Source of the DNA: Phocaeicola vulgatus ATCC 8482
GTDB lineage: Bacteria; Bacteroidota; Bacteroidia; Bacteroidales; Bacteroidaceae
Assembly: GCF_000012825.1 (NCBI RefSeq)
Contig: NC_009614.1
Coordinates: 3,038,001 to 3,102,000, forward strand
Direction: 5' to 3'
Length of the DNA stretch: 64,000 nucleotides
Part shown: in pieces, positions 1 through 8,920 of the stretch
Numbering within the stretch: position 1 is the stretch's first letter
Layout of the letters: every line of letters begins with the position of its first letter
The notes under the pieces: generated by a model
The model's input: only the letters and a program-made list of their open reading frames with translations
What the model was told of the DNA's origin: nothing
Database searches by the model: none
Position numbers and translations under genes: made by a program

Positions 1-651
1 ATTCAGATTGGGGTAATAAGTCTTGTTTAATTTGGCAAGGTCGTTATCACAGATGGCATAATCTATCTCACCATTGGAAACCTGCATGATTAAATCCTCG
101 GTGGTGATGCTGTCATTATCGACTTCGTGTATCAATATACCGCCACCCAGTTCTTTATCCAGATTGATGAGACGTTCCAGATACTTTCCTGGTTTTACAT
201 AGACCTCTTTCCCGATTAATTCTGTTACATTATTCAGTGCTTTCTTCTTTTTTTGAGTATTACGTTGTACCAATACCTGATGGGTGATGATATCTTCCCC
301 GCAAAACTCTACACTGTCTTTGAACTCTTTGGTGACAGGCAGATTATAGGCTATCAGGTCTCCTTCTCCTTGTAATAGTTTATGAACCAGGTCACGTGCA
401 TTCTGTGCTACTTTTATTTTCAGTTTTACGTCCAATGAACGGGCAAACTGATCGGCCAGCTCATACTGGAATCCCATAGGCTCGCCCCGATAGTCGAAAT
501 AAGAAGTGGAACTGTTCAGTGTCAGGACTACTAATTCTCCGCTGTCTTTTATTTGCGGCAAATCATAATTTGTCACTTCGGCAGATTGTTGCCGGTTACG
601 GCACGCTGTCATGCATATACAGGCAAGAACTAATAGCCAGACATTTTTCAT
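1..651 (-). CDS. Solute-binding family 3 / MltF-like lipoprotein (3' truncated by window)
   Basis: The reverse strand from 651 encodes an open frame of 217 codons that runs off the window. It starts with a lipoprotein signal (MKNVWLLVLACICMTAC, acylated Cys about residue 17). The mature part has the layout of a periplasmic amino-acid-binding domain (SBP_bac_3): GELVVLTLNSSTSYFDYRG, then GFQYELADQFA, then a second lobe with IGKEVYVKPG. Bacteroides proteins of this form are often annotated as MltF-like lytic transglycosylases, but the catalytic SLT domain would lie beyond the edge and cannot be confirmed. The start codon overlaps the stop of the upstream uridine kinase gene (ATGA), so the two are probably co-transcribed and translationally coupled. 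Confidence 0.8.
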   Translation of the reverse strand, partial: MKNVWLLVLACICMTACRNRQQSAEVTNYDLPQIKDSGELVVLTLNSSTSYFDYRGEPMGFQYELADQFARSLDVKLKIKVAQNARDLVHKLLQGEGDLIAYNLPVTKEFKDSVEFCGEDIITHQVLVQRNTQKKKKALNNVTELIGKEVYVKPGKYLERLINLDKELGGGILIHEVDNDSITTEDLIMQVSNGEIDYAICDNDLAKLNKTYYPNLN

Positions 652-1259
652 CTTCCTAAAATCTTTTCAATATATAGTTTAAGGATTTCAATGGCCTTTT
701 GGTTGTTGCCTCCATTGGGGATAATAATATCGGCATATTGCTTGGTAGGCTCTATGAATTCGTCATGCATCGGTTTCAGAATGTTCCGGTATTTGTCTAT
801 CAGCATTTCCAAGGGATGGCCGCGTTCCACCATGTCGCGGGTAATCACACGCAGCAAACGTTCGTCGGGTTCGGCATCCACAAAAATCTTTAAGTCCATC
901 AAGTCTCGTAACTCTTTATCATAGAGACTCATGATACCTTCCACAATGATGACTTCCTTTGGCTCTACACGAACTGTTTCGGGCAGGCGTGTACATACTA
1001 GATAAGAATAGGTGGGCTGCTCAATGGGATGCCCTTTGCGCAGGTCGGCAATCTGTTGTTCAAAGAGCGGCCAGTCAAAAGCATCGGGATGGTCGAAATT
1101 GGTTTGTTTACGTATTTCCAAGGGAATGGATGACTGATCGTTATAATATGAATCTTGTGGAATGACTGCAACGGAACCTGGGGGCAGGCTCTCTATGATT
1201 TTTCTAACTACAGTGGTCTTTCCTGAACCGGTTCCGCCGGCTATACCAATAATTATCAT
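648..1259 (-). CDS. udk: Uridine kinase
   Basis: Uridine/cytidine kinase of the pyrimidine salvage pathway (uridine + NTP to UMP), cytoplasmic. The 203-residue length fits the family. The N terminus carries a P-loop (GGTGSGKTT, residues 8-16). Further on are the family motifs QDSYY (about 35-39), FDHPDAFDW (about 54-62) and the Walker-B-like VIIVEGIMSLYD (about 103-114), followed by a lid region with RDMVERG. The stop codon overlaps the start of the downstream solute-binding lipoprotein gene (ATGA), giving a two-gene minus-strand operon. The functional call is strong; whether UMP or CMP production dominates cannot be read from sequence. Confidence 0.95.
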   Translation of the reverse strand: MIIIGIAGGTGSGKTTVVRKIIESLPPGSVAVIPQDSYYNDQSSIPLEIRKQTNFDHPDAFDWPLFEQQIADLRKGHPIEQPTYSYLVCTRLPETVRVEPKEVIIVEGIMSLYDKELRDLMDLKIFVDAEPDERLLRVITRDMVERGHPLEMLIDKYRNILKPMHDEFIEPTKQYADIIIPNGGNNQKAIEILKLYIEKILGR

Positions 1260-1290
1260 AATAATAGAATGTATTTTAAAACAAAACTGT

Positions 1291-1298
1291 TACTTTTG
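1291..1298 (+). promoter_or_regulatory. Candidate -7 box for the Dabb/thioesterase pair
   Basis: TACTTTTG matches the Bacteroides sigma-ABfr -7 consensus TAnnTTTG and lies 66 bp before the Dabb start codon. No clear TTTG -33 element is seen at the proper distance, so this is a moderate call. Confidence 0.45.
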
Positions 1299-1364
1299 CA
1301 TCAGGTTAAATACTTTAGCCCTGTGTCGATTACAAAAGTAGGATAATTAATTAAAATATCAAGT

Positions 1365-1664
1365 ATGGTTAAGCACATTGTTTTATTTAAATTGAAAGAA
1401 ACTCTTTCACAGGAAGAAAAATTGAAAGTGATGAATGATTTTAAAGCGGCTATTGAAGCTTTGCCGGCCAAGATAGGTTTTATCCGTCATATATTTGTGG
1501 GACTGAATGCCAATTCTGCTGAAAAATGGGATATTTGTCTGGATAGTGAATTCGATACGCTGGCAGATGTCAATGCCTATGCCGTTCATCCGGATCATGT
1601 AGCTGCAGCCGGCCTTTTGAAGGAGGTTAAGGCTGATCGTGCTTGTGTGGATTATGAATTCTAA
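1365..1664 (+). CDS. Dabb (stress-responsive A/B barrel) family protein
   Basis: A 99-residue protein beginning MVKHIVLFKLK, the classical first strand of the Dabb fold (dimeric alpha/beta barrel, ferredoxin-like). It also carries the family pattern of a central conserved segment (IFVGLNAN) and a late HPDHVA motif. Members are small cytoplasmic proteins, mostly of unknown role; some are induced by stress and a few act as cyclases or decarboxylases in other bacteria. It sits 10 bp before a hot-dog thioesterase gene on the same strand, suggesting a two-gene transcript. No substrate can be inferred. Confidence 0.85.
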   Translation: MVKHIVLFKLKETLSQEEKLKVMNDFKAAIEALPAKIGFIRHIFVGLNANSAEKWDICLDSEFDTLADVNAYAVHPDHVAAAGLLKEVKADRACVDYEF

Positions 1665-1674
1665 AAGATAGCCT

Positions 1675-2166
1675 ATGAAAAAGATAATCAATCCCTGGAA
1701 AGGGATGGAAGGATATAATTGCTTTGGCTGTGCTCCCAACAATGAAGCCGGAGTGAAGATGGAATTTTATGAGGATGGGGATGAGGTAATTAGTATATGG
1801 AAACCTCAGCCACAGTTTCAGGGATGGATTGATACGTTGCATGGCGGTATTCAGGCGGTGCTGCTGGATGAGATTTGTGCATGGGTGGTTTTGCGTAAAC
1901 TACAGACTACCGGTGTTACGTCCAAAATGGAAACCCGCTATATGAAACCTGTTAATACCAACGATTCGCATATCGTATTGAAGGCTTCCATAAAGGAGAG
2001 GAAGCGCAATATCGTATTTGTAGAAGCGGCTATTTATAATAATAAGGAGGAACTTTGCACCAAGGCGCTGTGCACTTATTTCACTTTTTCTCAAGAGAAG
2101 GCAAAGGAAGAAATGCATTTCTTGAACTGCGAGGTGGAGCAAGATGAGATAATACCTTTAATTTGA
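1675..2166 (+). CDS. PaaI-type hot-dog fold thioesterase
   Basis: A 163-residue protein with the signature of the PaaI/YdiI hot-dog family: a substrate-loop motif WIDTLHGGIQAVLLDE (about residues 47-62) with the catalytic HGG..x..DE arrangement, followed by a strand carrying TRYMKPV. Such enzymes hydrolyse acyl-CoA thioesters, often aryl-CoA or menaquinone-pathway DHNA-CoA. A menaquinone role is possible because menE and menC lie at the far end of the window, but they are about 60 kb away, so this is only a thought. An N-terminal CFGC cysteine pair is seen. It lies 10 bp after the Dabb gene. Confidence 0.82.
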   Translation: MKKIINPWKGMEGYNCFGCAPNNEAGVKMEFYEDGDEVISIWKPQPQFQGWIDTLHGGIQAVLLDEICAWVVLRKLQTTGVTSKMETRYMKPVNTNDSHIVLKASIKERKRNIVFVEAAIYNNKEELCTKALCTYFTFSQEKAKEEMHFLNCEVEQDEIIPLI

Positions 2167-2195
2167 AAGAAAAAACAAAGTTTTTGCGATAATTA

Positions 2196-2227
2196 TTTGC
2201 TGATATTAAATATAAACTTTATTTTTG
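2196..2227 (+). promoter_or_regulatory. Promoter of the his operon (Bacteroides type)
   Basis: TTTG at 2196-2199 and TATTTTTG at 2220-2227 are separated by 20 bp, matching TTTG-N19/21-TAnnTTTG. Transcription would begin near 2233, about 17 bp before the His leader peptide. Confidence 0.7.
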
Positions 2228-2249
2228 TCGCAAGTAAAAAGAAAAGACT

Positions 2250-2294
2250 ATGGTTAGAACTGCTACACATCATCATCATTTTCCTAACGAATAA
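2250..2294 (+). CDS. hisL: Histidine operon leader peptide with four His codons
   Basis: A 14-codon frame, MVRTATHHHHFPNE, contains four consecutive CAT codons and ends at TAA. It lies just downstream of a good promoter and about 40 bp before a Rho-independent terminator, and the next gene is hisG. This is the arrangement of a ribosome-mediated attenuator: stalling at the His codons when charged His-tRNA is scarce would favour read-through. It is too short for ordinary gene finders. The role is inferred from the architecture, which is very specific. Confidence 0.88.
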   Translation: MVRTATHHHHFPNE

Positions 2295-2332
2295 TTCGGT
2301 GGGCTAAGGTGATATTGTAGTATAATGATATA

Positions 2333-2361
2333 GGGCTTGCCGAAAACGGTAAGCCCTTTTT
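2333..2361 (+). terminator. his attenuator terminator
   Basis: Stem GGGCTTGCCG / CGGTAAGCCC (one G-T pair) with an AAAA loop is followed by five T. The sequence GGGCT at 2301-2305 repeats the left arm and could pair with AGCCC at 2352-2356, which offers an alternative, anti-terminating fold. It lies between the His leader peptide and hisG. Confidence 0.85.
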
Positions 2362-2394
2362 ATTGCCGGTTAATAATTAAAAACAGATAGAATC

Positions 2395-3246
2395 ATGCTT
2401 AGAATTGCAGTACAGTCAAAAGGCCGTTTGTTTGAAGAGACAATGGCATTATTACAAGAGGCAGATATTAAAATCTCCACTTCTAAAAGAATTCTTTTAG
2501 TACAGTCGTCTAATTTTCCGATCGAAGTTCTTTTTCTTCGCGATGATGATATTCCTCAGTCGGTGGCTGGTGGAGTGGCTGATTTAGGGATCGTAGGCGA
2601 GAATGAGTTTGTAGAGAGAAAAGAGGACGCTGAGGTGATTAAACGTTTGGGGTTCAGCAAGTGCCGTTTGTCATTGGCTATACCTAAAGATGTGGACTAT
2701 CCGGGTTTGTCTTGGTTTGAAGGACGTAAGATTGCGACTTCTTATCCCGGCATTTTGAAAGATTTCATGGATCGGAATGGCATTCATTCTGATATTCATG
2801 TCATTACCGGTTCGGTAGAGATTGCTCCGGGAATCAGTTTGGCTGATGCTATTTTTGATATTGTCAGTTCGGGATCTACTTTGGTAAGCAATAGCTTGAA
2901 GGAAGTGGAAGTGGTTATGAAAAGTGAGGCGTTGCTGATAGGCAATAAGAATATGTCTGAGGAGAAGAAAGAGATTCTGAACGAACTCTTGTTCCGTATT
3001 GAAGCGGTGAAAGCTGCCGAAGACAAGAAATATGTCTTGATGAATGCTCCGACAGAGCGTTTGAAAGAAATTATCGAAGTGCTGCCGGGTATGAAGAGTC
3101 CTACTGTGATGCCATTGGCACAAGAAGGATGGAGTTCGGTACATACAGTGCTTGACGAGAAGCGTTTTTGGGAGATCATCGGAAAACTGAAAGCATTGGG
3201 CGCGGAAGGTATTTTGGTATTGCCCATTGAGAAAATGATATTATAG
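2395..3246 (+). CDS. hisG: ATP phosphoribosyltransferase (long form HisG)
   Basis: First step of histidine synthesis: ATP + PRPP to phosphoribosyl-ATP. The 283-residue length is that of the long HisG form, which carries its own C-terminal regulatory (ACT-like, His-binding) domain and does not need HisZ. Seen are the N-terminal IAVQSKGRL, the domain-I motif GVADLGIVGENE (about 61-72) and the PRPP loop DAIFDIVSSGSTLVSN (about 154-169). It is the first structural gene after the His attenuator and is followed by hisD, hisC and hisB on the same strand. Feedback inhibition by histidine is expected from the family. Confidence 0.96.
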   Translation: MLRIAVQSKGRLFEETMALLQEADIKISTSKRILLVQSSNFPIEVLFLRDDDIPQSVAGGVADLGIVGENEFVERKEDAEVIKRLGFSKCRLSLAIPKDVDYPGLSWFEGRKIATSYPGILKDFMDRNGIHSDIHVITGSVEIAPGISLADAIFDIVSSGSTLVSNSLKEVEVVMKSEALLIGNKNMSEEKKEILNELLFRIEAVKAAEDKKYVLMNAPTERLKEIIEVLPGMKSPTVMPLAQEGWSSVHTVLDEKRFWEIIGKLKALGAEGILVLPIEKMIL

Positions 3247-3295
3247 CCGGTCCATACGTCAGGCGAGATTTGTAAACTTATAAAAGAATACATGT

Positions 3296-4576
3296 ATGAA
3301 GAAAATAATATATCCTGAAAAGAAAGACTGGATGGAAATTCTCCGTCGTCCGGCATTGAATACAGACACGCTGCGCAATACGGTTAAAGAAGTGCTGGAT
3401 AAAGTGAAGACGGAAGGAGATAAAGCGGTGAGGGAATATGAAGAACGTTTTGATAAGGTGAAACTGGACTCACTGGGGGTTACTGAAACGGAAATTGCTG
3501 AAGCGGAAAAGGAGGTACCCATTGAATTGAAGGCAGCTATCATGCTGGCACAGAAAAATATTCATACTTTTCATAGTTCTCAGCGGTTTGAAGGGAAAAA
3601 GGTGCAGACCGTACCCGGGGTAACTTGTTGGCAGAAGGCGGTTGCTATTGAAAAGGTGGGCTTGTATATTCCCGGAGGCACGGCGCCTTTATTTTCTACC
3701 GTATTGATGTTGGCTACTCCGGCACAGATTGCAGGTTGCAAGGAAATCGTACTTTGTACTCCTCCTGATAAAGAAGGAAAGGTTCATCCTGCTATCTTGT
3801 ATGCGGCAAAATTGGCCGGGGTAAATAAAATATTCAAAGCAGGAGGGGTGCAGGCCATCGCTGCTATGGCATACGGAACGGAAAGTGTGCCTAAGGTTTA
3901 TAAAATTTTCGGTCCGGGTAACCAATATGTAACGGCTGCCAAGCAGCAGGTTTCTTTGCGGGATGTTGCGATAGATATGCCTGCCGGTCCTTCTGAAGTC
4001 GAAGTGCTGGCCGACGAGACGGCTAATCCTGTATTTGTGGCAGCCGATTTGCTTTCACAGGCGGAACATGGAGTTGATAGTCAGGCCATGCTGATAACTA
4101 CTTCTGAGAAATTAATGAAGGAGGTGGAGTATGAGGTACAACGCCAGTTGGCTTTGCTTCCCAGATGGGAAATAGCCGAAAAGTCGTTGGCAAGCAGCAA
4201 ATTGATTTTGGTGAGGGATATGGATGAGGCAATTGCTCTGACGAATGAATATGCTCCCGAGCATTTGATTATCGAGACCAGGGATTATATGGAACAGGCA
4301 GAGCGTATTGTCAATGCCGGATCTGTATTTCTAGGTTCACTTACTCCGGAGAGTGCCGGTGATTATGCATCCGGAACCAATCATACTTTACCTACCAATG
4401 GTTATGCCAAAGCGTATAGTGGGGTGAGTCTGGATAGTTTTATCCGTAAAATCACTTTTCAGGAGATTAATGGCGAGGGTATTCAGAATATCGGTCCTGC
4501 TATTGAGGTGATGGCGGCTAATGAACAACTGGGTGCGCATAAGAATGCAGTAACCGTAAGATTAAAAACAGTATAA
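3296..4576 (+). CDS. hisD: Histidinol dehydrogenase
   Basis: Catalyses the last two oxidations of histidine synthesis, L-histidinol to L-histidine, using NAD and Zn. The 426-residue length is normal. Recognisable are VGLYIPGG (about 122-129), the zinc-ligand segment [12 protein letters not shown] (about 252-263), YAPEHL (about 321-326) and the C-terminal [15 protein letters not shown] signature. It starts 49 bp after hisG and ends 2 bp before hisC, so it is clearly within the operon and subject to the same attenuation. Confidence 0.97.
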
Positions 4577-4578
4577 AG

Positions 4579-5619
4579 ATGAAAGATTTGAAAGAATTGA
4601 CGCGCCCGAATATTTGGGCTTTGAAACCCTATTCATCGGCACGTGACGAATATAATGGAGCGGAGGCATCTGTTTTTCTGGATGCCAATGAGAACCCGTA
4701 CAATACACCTAATAACCGTTATCCTGATCCTATGCAGCGGGAATTGAAGAATATGATAGCTCCTATTAAAAAGGTAGACCCCGATACGATCTTTCTGGGA
4801 AACGGCAGTGATGAGGCTATTGACTTGGTGTATCGCGCGTTCTGTATTCCGGGGGTGGATAATGTAGTGGCTATTGACCCTACTTATGGTATGTATCAGG
4901 TGTGTGCCGATGTCAACGATGTAGAATATCGCAAGGTGTTATTGGATGAAAACTATCAGTTCAGTGCCGATAAACTATTGGCGGCAACAGACGATCACAC
5001 CAAACTGGTTTTTCTTTGCTCGCCCAATAATCCTACCGGTAATAACCTGGATCGTAGGGAAATGGAAAAATTACTGGATACTTTTCAGGGATTGGTGATT
5101 ATAGACGAGGCCTATTCCGATTTTTCTGATGCGCCGTCTTTCCTTGCCGATTTAGATAAATATCCTAATTTGATTGTCTTTCAGACTTTTTCTAAGGCAT
5201 GGGGATGTGCTGCCATTCGTTTGGGCATGGCCTTTGCGTCTAAAGAAATCATCTCTATTTTCAGTAAGATTAAATATCCGTATAATGTGAATCTGCTGAC
5301 ACAGAAAGAGGCTGTTATGATGTTGCACCGGCATTATGAGGTAGAACGTTGGGTAAAGTCGTTATTGGAAGAACGGACGCGTTTGGTCAATGAATTTGTA
5401 GAACTGCCTTGTTGTGAGAAAATCTATCCTACGGATGCCAATTTCTTTCTAGCTAAAGTGACAGATGCCAAGAAAATATATAATTATTTGGTAGGTAAAG
5501 GTATCATAGTGCGTAACCGTACCAGTATTTCTTTATGTCGTGATTGTTTGCGTGTGACTATTGGTACACGTCCGGAGAATGATATGTTGTTGGAAGCATT
5601 GAAGAATTATGAATGTTGA
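4579..5619 (+). CDS. hisC: Histidinol-phosphate aminotransferase
   Basis: PLP-dependent class I/II aminotransferase converting imidazole-acetol phosphate to histidinol phosphate. The 346-residue length is typical. Seen are DANENPYN near the N terminus, the substrate/PLP motifs CSPNNPTGN (about 149-157) and IIDEAYSDF (about 174-182), and the PLP-lysine segment TFSKAWG (about 203-209). The C-terminal [10 protein letters not shown] arginine motif closes the active site. It begins 2 bp after hisD and ends 3 bp before hisB. Confidence 0.97.
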
Positions 5620-5622
5620 AGT

Positions 5623-6741
5623 ATGAAGAAAGCGTTGTTTATAGATCGTGACGGTACGTTGGTTATAGAGCCACCGGTTGACTACCAATTGGATTCTTTC
5701 CATAAATTGGAGTTTTATCCTAAGGTATTTCGTAATTTGGGATTTATCCGCAGCAAACTCGACTTTGAATTTGTGATGGTTACCAATCAAGACGGCCTCG
5801 GTACTTCTTCTTTTCCTGAGGATACCTTTTGGCCGGTGCACAACCTGGTGTTGAAGACATTGGAGGGGGAAGGCATCATTTTTGATGATATCTTGATAGA
5901 CCGCAGTTTTCCGGAAGACCATGTGTCTACCCGTAAGCCTGGAACAGGAATGATGGGAAAATATCTTATCGGTGATTATGATTTGGCAAACAGTTTTGTT
6001 ATTGGTGATCGTGCTACAGATGTGGAACTGGCTAAAAATATGGGCTGTAAGGCTATTTTGTTGCAAGAAAATATGGATATTCTGAAGGAAAAGAACTTGG
6101 AATCCTACTGTGTATTGGCGACTACGGATTGGGATAAGGTCGCTGAATTCCTTTTTGCCGGAGAACGTATAACGGAGGTCCGTCGTACTACGAAGGAAAC
6201 GGATATTTATATCAGTTTAAATTTAGATGGCAGCGGAAAATGTGATATTTCCACAGGTATTGGTTTTTTTGATCACATGTTGGAACAGATTGGAAAGCAT
6301 GGTGGTATTGACCTGACCATTAAAGTAAAAGGTGATTTGGAAGTGGACGAACATCATACTATTGAAGATACCGCCATTGCTTTGGGTGAATGTATTTATC
6401 GGGCATTGGGCAGCAAGCGTGGCATTGAGCGTTACGGATATTGCTTGCCCATGGATGATTGTCTTTGTCGGGTAGCTTTGGATTTTGGCGGTAGAGCATG
6501 GTTGGTATGGGATGCTGAGTTTCATCGGGAGAAAATAGGGGAGATGCCTACCGAGATGTTTCTTCATTTTTTTAAATCATTGAGTGATGCAGCTCGTATG
6601 AATTTAAATATCAAAGCCGAGGGGCAGAATGAGCATCATAAAATAGAAGGTATTTTCAAAGCTTTGGCTCGTGCCATAAAGATGGCTGTGCGAAGAGATA
6701 TTTACCATTTTGAAGTACCCTCAAGCAAGGGATGTATTTAA
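5623..6741 (+). CDS. hisB: Bifunctional histidinol-phosphatase / imidazoleglycerol-phosphate dehydratase
   Basis: A fusion of two histidine enzymes, 372 residues. The N-terminal half is a HAD phosphatase with the DxD nucleophile motif FIDRDGTL (Asp 8 and 10) and the [10 protein letters not shown] motif (about 127-136). The C-terminal half (from about 186) is IGP dehydratase, with GIGFFDHML and [15 protein letters not shown] as manganese-binding His/Glu clusters and [10 protein letters not shown] later on. It is the last his gene of this cluster; hisH, hisA, hisF and hisI are not in the window. Its stop codon lies inside the left arm of a long perfect hairpin. Confidence 0.96.
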   Translation: MKKALFIDRDGTLVIEPPVDYQLDSFHKLEFYPKVFRNLGFIRSKLDFEFVMVTNQDGLGTSSFPEDTFWPVHNLVLKTLEGEGIIFDDILIDRSFPEDHVSTRKPGTGMMGKYLIGDYDLANSFVIGDRATDVELAKNMGCKAILLQENMDILKEKNLESYCVLATTDWDKVAEFLFAGERITEVRRTTKETDIYISLNLDGSGKCDISTGIGFFDHMLEQIGKHGGIDLTIKVKGDLEVDEHHTIEDTAIALGECIYRALGSKRGIERYGYCLPMDDCLCRVALDFGGRAWLVWDAEFHREKIGEMPTEMFLHFFKSLSDAARMNLNIKAEGQNEHHKIEGIFKALARAIKMAVRRDIYHFEVPSSKGCI

Positions 6742-6816
6742 GTCGGCTTCAAAGACAAAGTAACTTAACTTAGTTGGGCGAGTAAGTTAAGTTACTTTGT
6801 CTTTGAAGCCGACTTA
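6739..6816. terminator. Very long perfect hairpin between hisB and nadE
   Basis: Arms 6739-6772 and 6783-6816 are perfect 34-bp inverted repeats around a 10-bp loop (GTTGGGCGAG), followed on the plus strand by a T-run. It separates convergent hisB and nadE and probably terminates both, though it is about twice as long as a usual terminator stem. The left arm includes the hisB stop codon. Confidence 0.85.
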
Positions 6817-6830
6817 CTTTTTTATGTGGT

Positions 6831-8756
6831 TTATAGCTCTTCGCATTCTTTCAGCCATGAAGCTGCACTGGCATCGCTCGGCATACGCCAGTCACCTCGG
6901 GGACTGAGTGATACAGATCCCACTTTGGGACCATCGGGCAGGCAAGAGCGTTTGAATTGTTGTTGAAAGAAACGGCGGCAGAATATAGTAAGCCATTTTT
7001 TGATTGTTTCCTCATCGTATGTATCACGAAAAGCGATACTTGCCAGGAAGAATATCTTGGCGGGACGAAAACCGAAACGTAGGAATTGATAAAGGAAGAA
7101 ATCATGCAGTTCGTATGGTCCTACCAAATCTTCTGTCTTTTGTTTTATATTGCCGTTTTCATCAGCAGGAATCAGTTCGGGACTGATAGGAGTGTCTACA
7201 ATATCGAGCAGGGTAATACGTGATTCATTATCCATGCCATTCAAAGCCACCCAATTTACCAGGTATTTGACCAGTGTTTTGGGAATGCTTCCATTGACTC
7301 CGTACATAGACATATGGTCGCCATTGTAGGTGGCCCAGCCTAGGGCAAGTTCTGAAAGGTCTCCCGTACCAATGACAAGACCGCCCAATTGGTTGGCAAC
7401 ATCCATCAGAATTTGAGTCCGTTCGCGTGCCTGGCTGTTTTCGTAGGTTACATCGTGTACGGTCATGTCGTGGTTAATATCGTTAAAGTGTTGGATGCAG
7501 GATTCCTTTATGCTGATTTCTTTAATGGTAACACCTAGTGAAGCCATCAGATGGAGAGCATTGTTATAAGTACGGTCGGTAGTACCGAAACCAGGCATGG
7601 TGATGCCGATGATACCTTTTCGTGGCAGATCCAATTTATCGAAAGTCTTGGCACAGACCAAAAGTGCCAAGGTGGAATCCAGACCACCGGAAATACCGAC
7701 TACTACAGTCTTGCAGTGAGTGTGTACCAGACGTTTGGCTAGTCCTGCTATTTGGATAGCGAAGATTTCTTCACAGCGTTCATCCAATTCTTTGCCTTGA
7801 GGAACAAAAGGATGAGCTTCTATACTGCGCGTCAGACTAAGATCGCGTGTGTTGACAAATTCTGTACTGATGTGGATGGCGGGACGTCCCGGGCAGTTGC
7901 CGATATTGGCGGCAAAAGTGGTATTGGTCAACCGTTCACCACGAAGACGCTCCACGTCTATTTCACTGATGACCAATTGTTCCTTGAATGAGAAACGTTC
8001 AGACTCGGCAAGTAACGTGCCGTTTTCATATATCAGTCCGTTGCCTGCAAAAACAACGTCTGTGGTTGATTCGCCGAAACCGGATGAACTGAATACATAT
8101 CCTGCCAGACAGCGTGCTGATTGTTGACTGACTAATGAACGGACATAATTATGCTTGCTTATTCCTTCATTGTCGGCAGACATGTTGAAAATGATTTCCG
8201 CTCCTTTCAGTGCTAATGCGGAACTGGGCGGAATGGGGGCCCACATGTCTTCGCAGATTTCAATGCCAAAGCAAGTTTCCGGAGTGTCGAAAAGCAGGTT
8301 GGCGCTGACCGGTACATTTTGTCCGCAGAGGCGTACATTGGCATCCGGGTGGTTCAGAGCAGAGGTAAACCAGCGTTGTTCATAGAACTCTTTATAATTA
8401 GGTAAATATGTTTTAGGAACAATACCCAGTATTTTCCCTTTTTGGAAAACAACAGCACTGTTCAGCAGCGTGGAATTCATAACCACAGGCATCCCTATAA
8501 TAGAGATGATATCCATTTGTCGGGTATTATTCATAATTTGCATTAAAGCCATTTCTGCTTCTTCCAACAGTAAAGACTGACCGAACAAGTCGGCGCAAGT
8601 ATACCCTGTAATACTTAGTTCGGGGAAAATGATAATTTGTACTCCTTTCCCGTCTGCTATGGCAATTTGAGTTTCAATCTGTTGTGCATTAAATTTGCAG
8701 TCAGCCACTTTCACTATCGGAATGGCAGCCGCCACTCTTACAAAACCGTATTTCAT
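6831..8756 (-). CDS. nadE: Glutamine-dependent NAD(+) synthetase
   Basis: Final step of NAD synthesis (deamido-NAD to NAD), with glutamine as ammonia donor. The start at MKYGFVRVAAA (8756) is preferred over an upstream in-frame ATG at 8795 because it begins exactly at the nitrilase domain; the protein is then 641 residues. The N-terminal carbon-nitrogen hydrolase domain shows the Glu (FPELSITGY), Lys (VPKTYLPNY) and Cys (GIEICEDMW) triad. The C-terminal synthetase domain has the PP-loop SGGLDST (about residue 355) and GTGDLSELALGW. It is convergent with hisB. nadC, an earlier NAD step, lies about 8 kb away. Confidence 0.96.
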   Translation of the reverse strand: MKYGFVRVAAAIPIVKVADCKFNAQQIETQIAIADGKGVQIIIFPELSITGYTCADLFGQSLLLEEAEMALMQIMNNTRQMDIISIIGMPVVMNSTLLNSAVVFQKGKILGIVPKTYLPNYKEFYEQRWFTSALNHPDANVRLCGQNVPVSANLLFDTPETCFGIEICEDMWAPIPPSSALALKGAEIIFNMSADNEGISKHNYVRSLVSQQSARCLAGYVFSSSGFGESTTDVVFAGNGLIYENGTLLAESERFSFKEQLVISEIDVERLRGERLTNTTFAANIGNCPGRPAIHISTEFVNTRDLSLTRSIEAHPFVPQGKELDERCEEIFAIQIAGLAKRLVHTHCKTVVVGISGGLDSTLALLVCAKTFDKLDLPRKGIIGITMPGFGTTDRTYNNALHLMASLGVTIKEISIKESCIQHFNDINHDMTVHDVTYENSQARERTQILMDVANQLGGLVIGTGDLSELALGWATYNGDHMSMYGVNGSIPKTLVKYLVNWVALNGMDNESRITLLDIVDTPISPELIPADENGNIKQKTEDLVGPYELHDFFLYQFLRFGFRPAKIFFLASIAFRDTYDEETIKKWLTIFCRRFFQQQFKRSCLPDGPKVGSVSLSPRGDWRMPSDASAASWLKECEEL

Positions 8757-8849
8757 ATTATACCTATTATTATATATACCTGCAAAATTAATCATTCTTT
8801 CCCGATTTATACCTCTAAATAAAAAAAATAAAAAAAAGTGCGTGATTTA

Positions 8850-8880
8850 TTTGTTTGTTGCGAATAACTATCTATCTTTG
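8850..8880 (+). promoter_or_regulatory. Promoter of the PerR/Fur gene
   Basis: TTTG at 8850-8853 and TATCTTTG at 8873-8880 are separated by 19 bp, a full match to the Bacteroides promoter consensus. Start of transcription would be near 8887, immediately before the palindrome at 8895. Confidence 0.75.
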
Positions 8881-8894
8881 CACATGAAATAAAA

Positions 8895-8909
8895 TTGTAA
8901 TAGTTACAA
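8895..8909 (+). promoter_or_regulatory. Candidate PerR/Fur operator
   Basis: The perfect inverted repeat TTGTAA-TAG-TTACAA lies between the -7 box and the start of the PerR-like gene, the typical place for autorepression. It is AT-rich and dyad-symmetric like PerR boxes. Assignment is inference from position and symmetry. Confidence 0.6.
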
Positions 8910-8920
8910 AAAGGGAATAT

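Noticed and set aside
2268..2279. CATCATCATCAT resembling a vector His-tag
   Set aside because: It lies in a natural leader peptide before hisG with promoter and attenuator, not next to cloning sequence.
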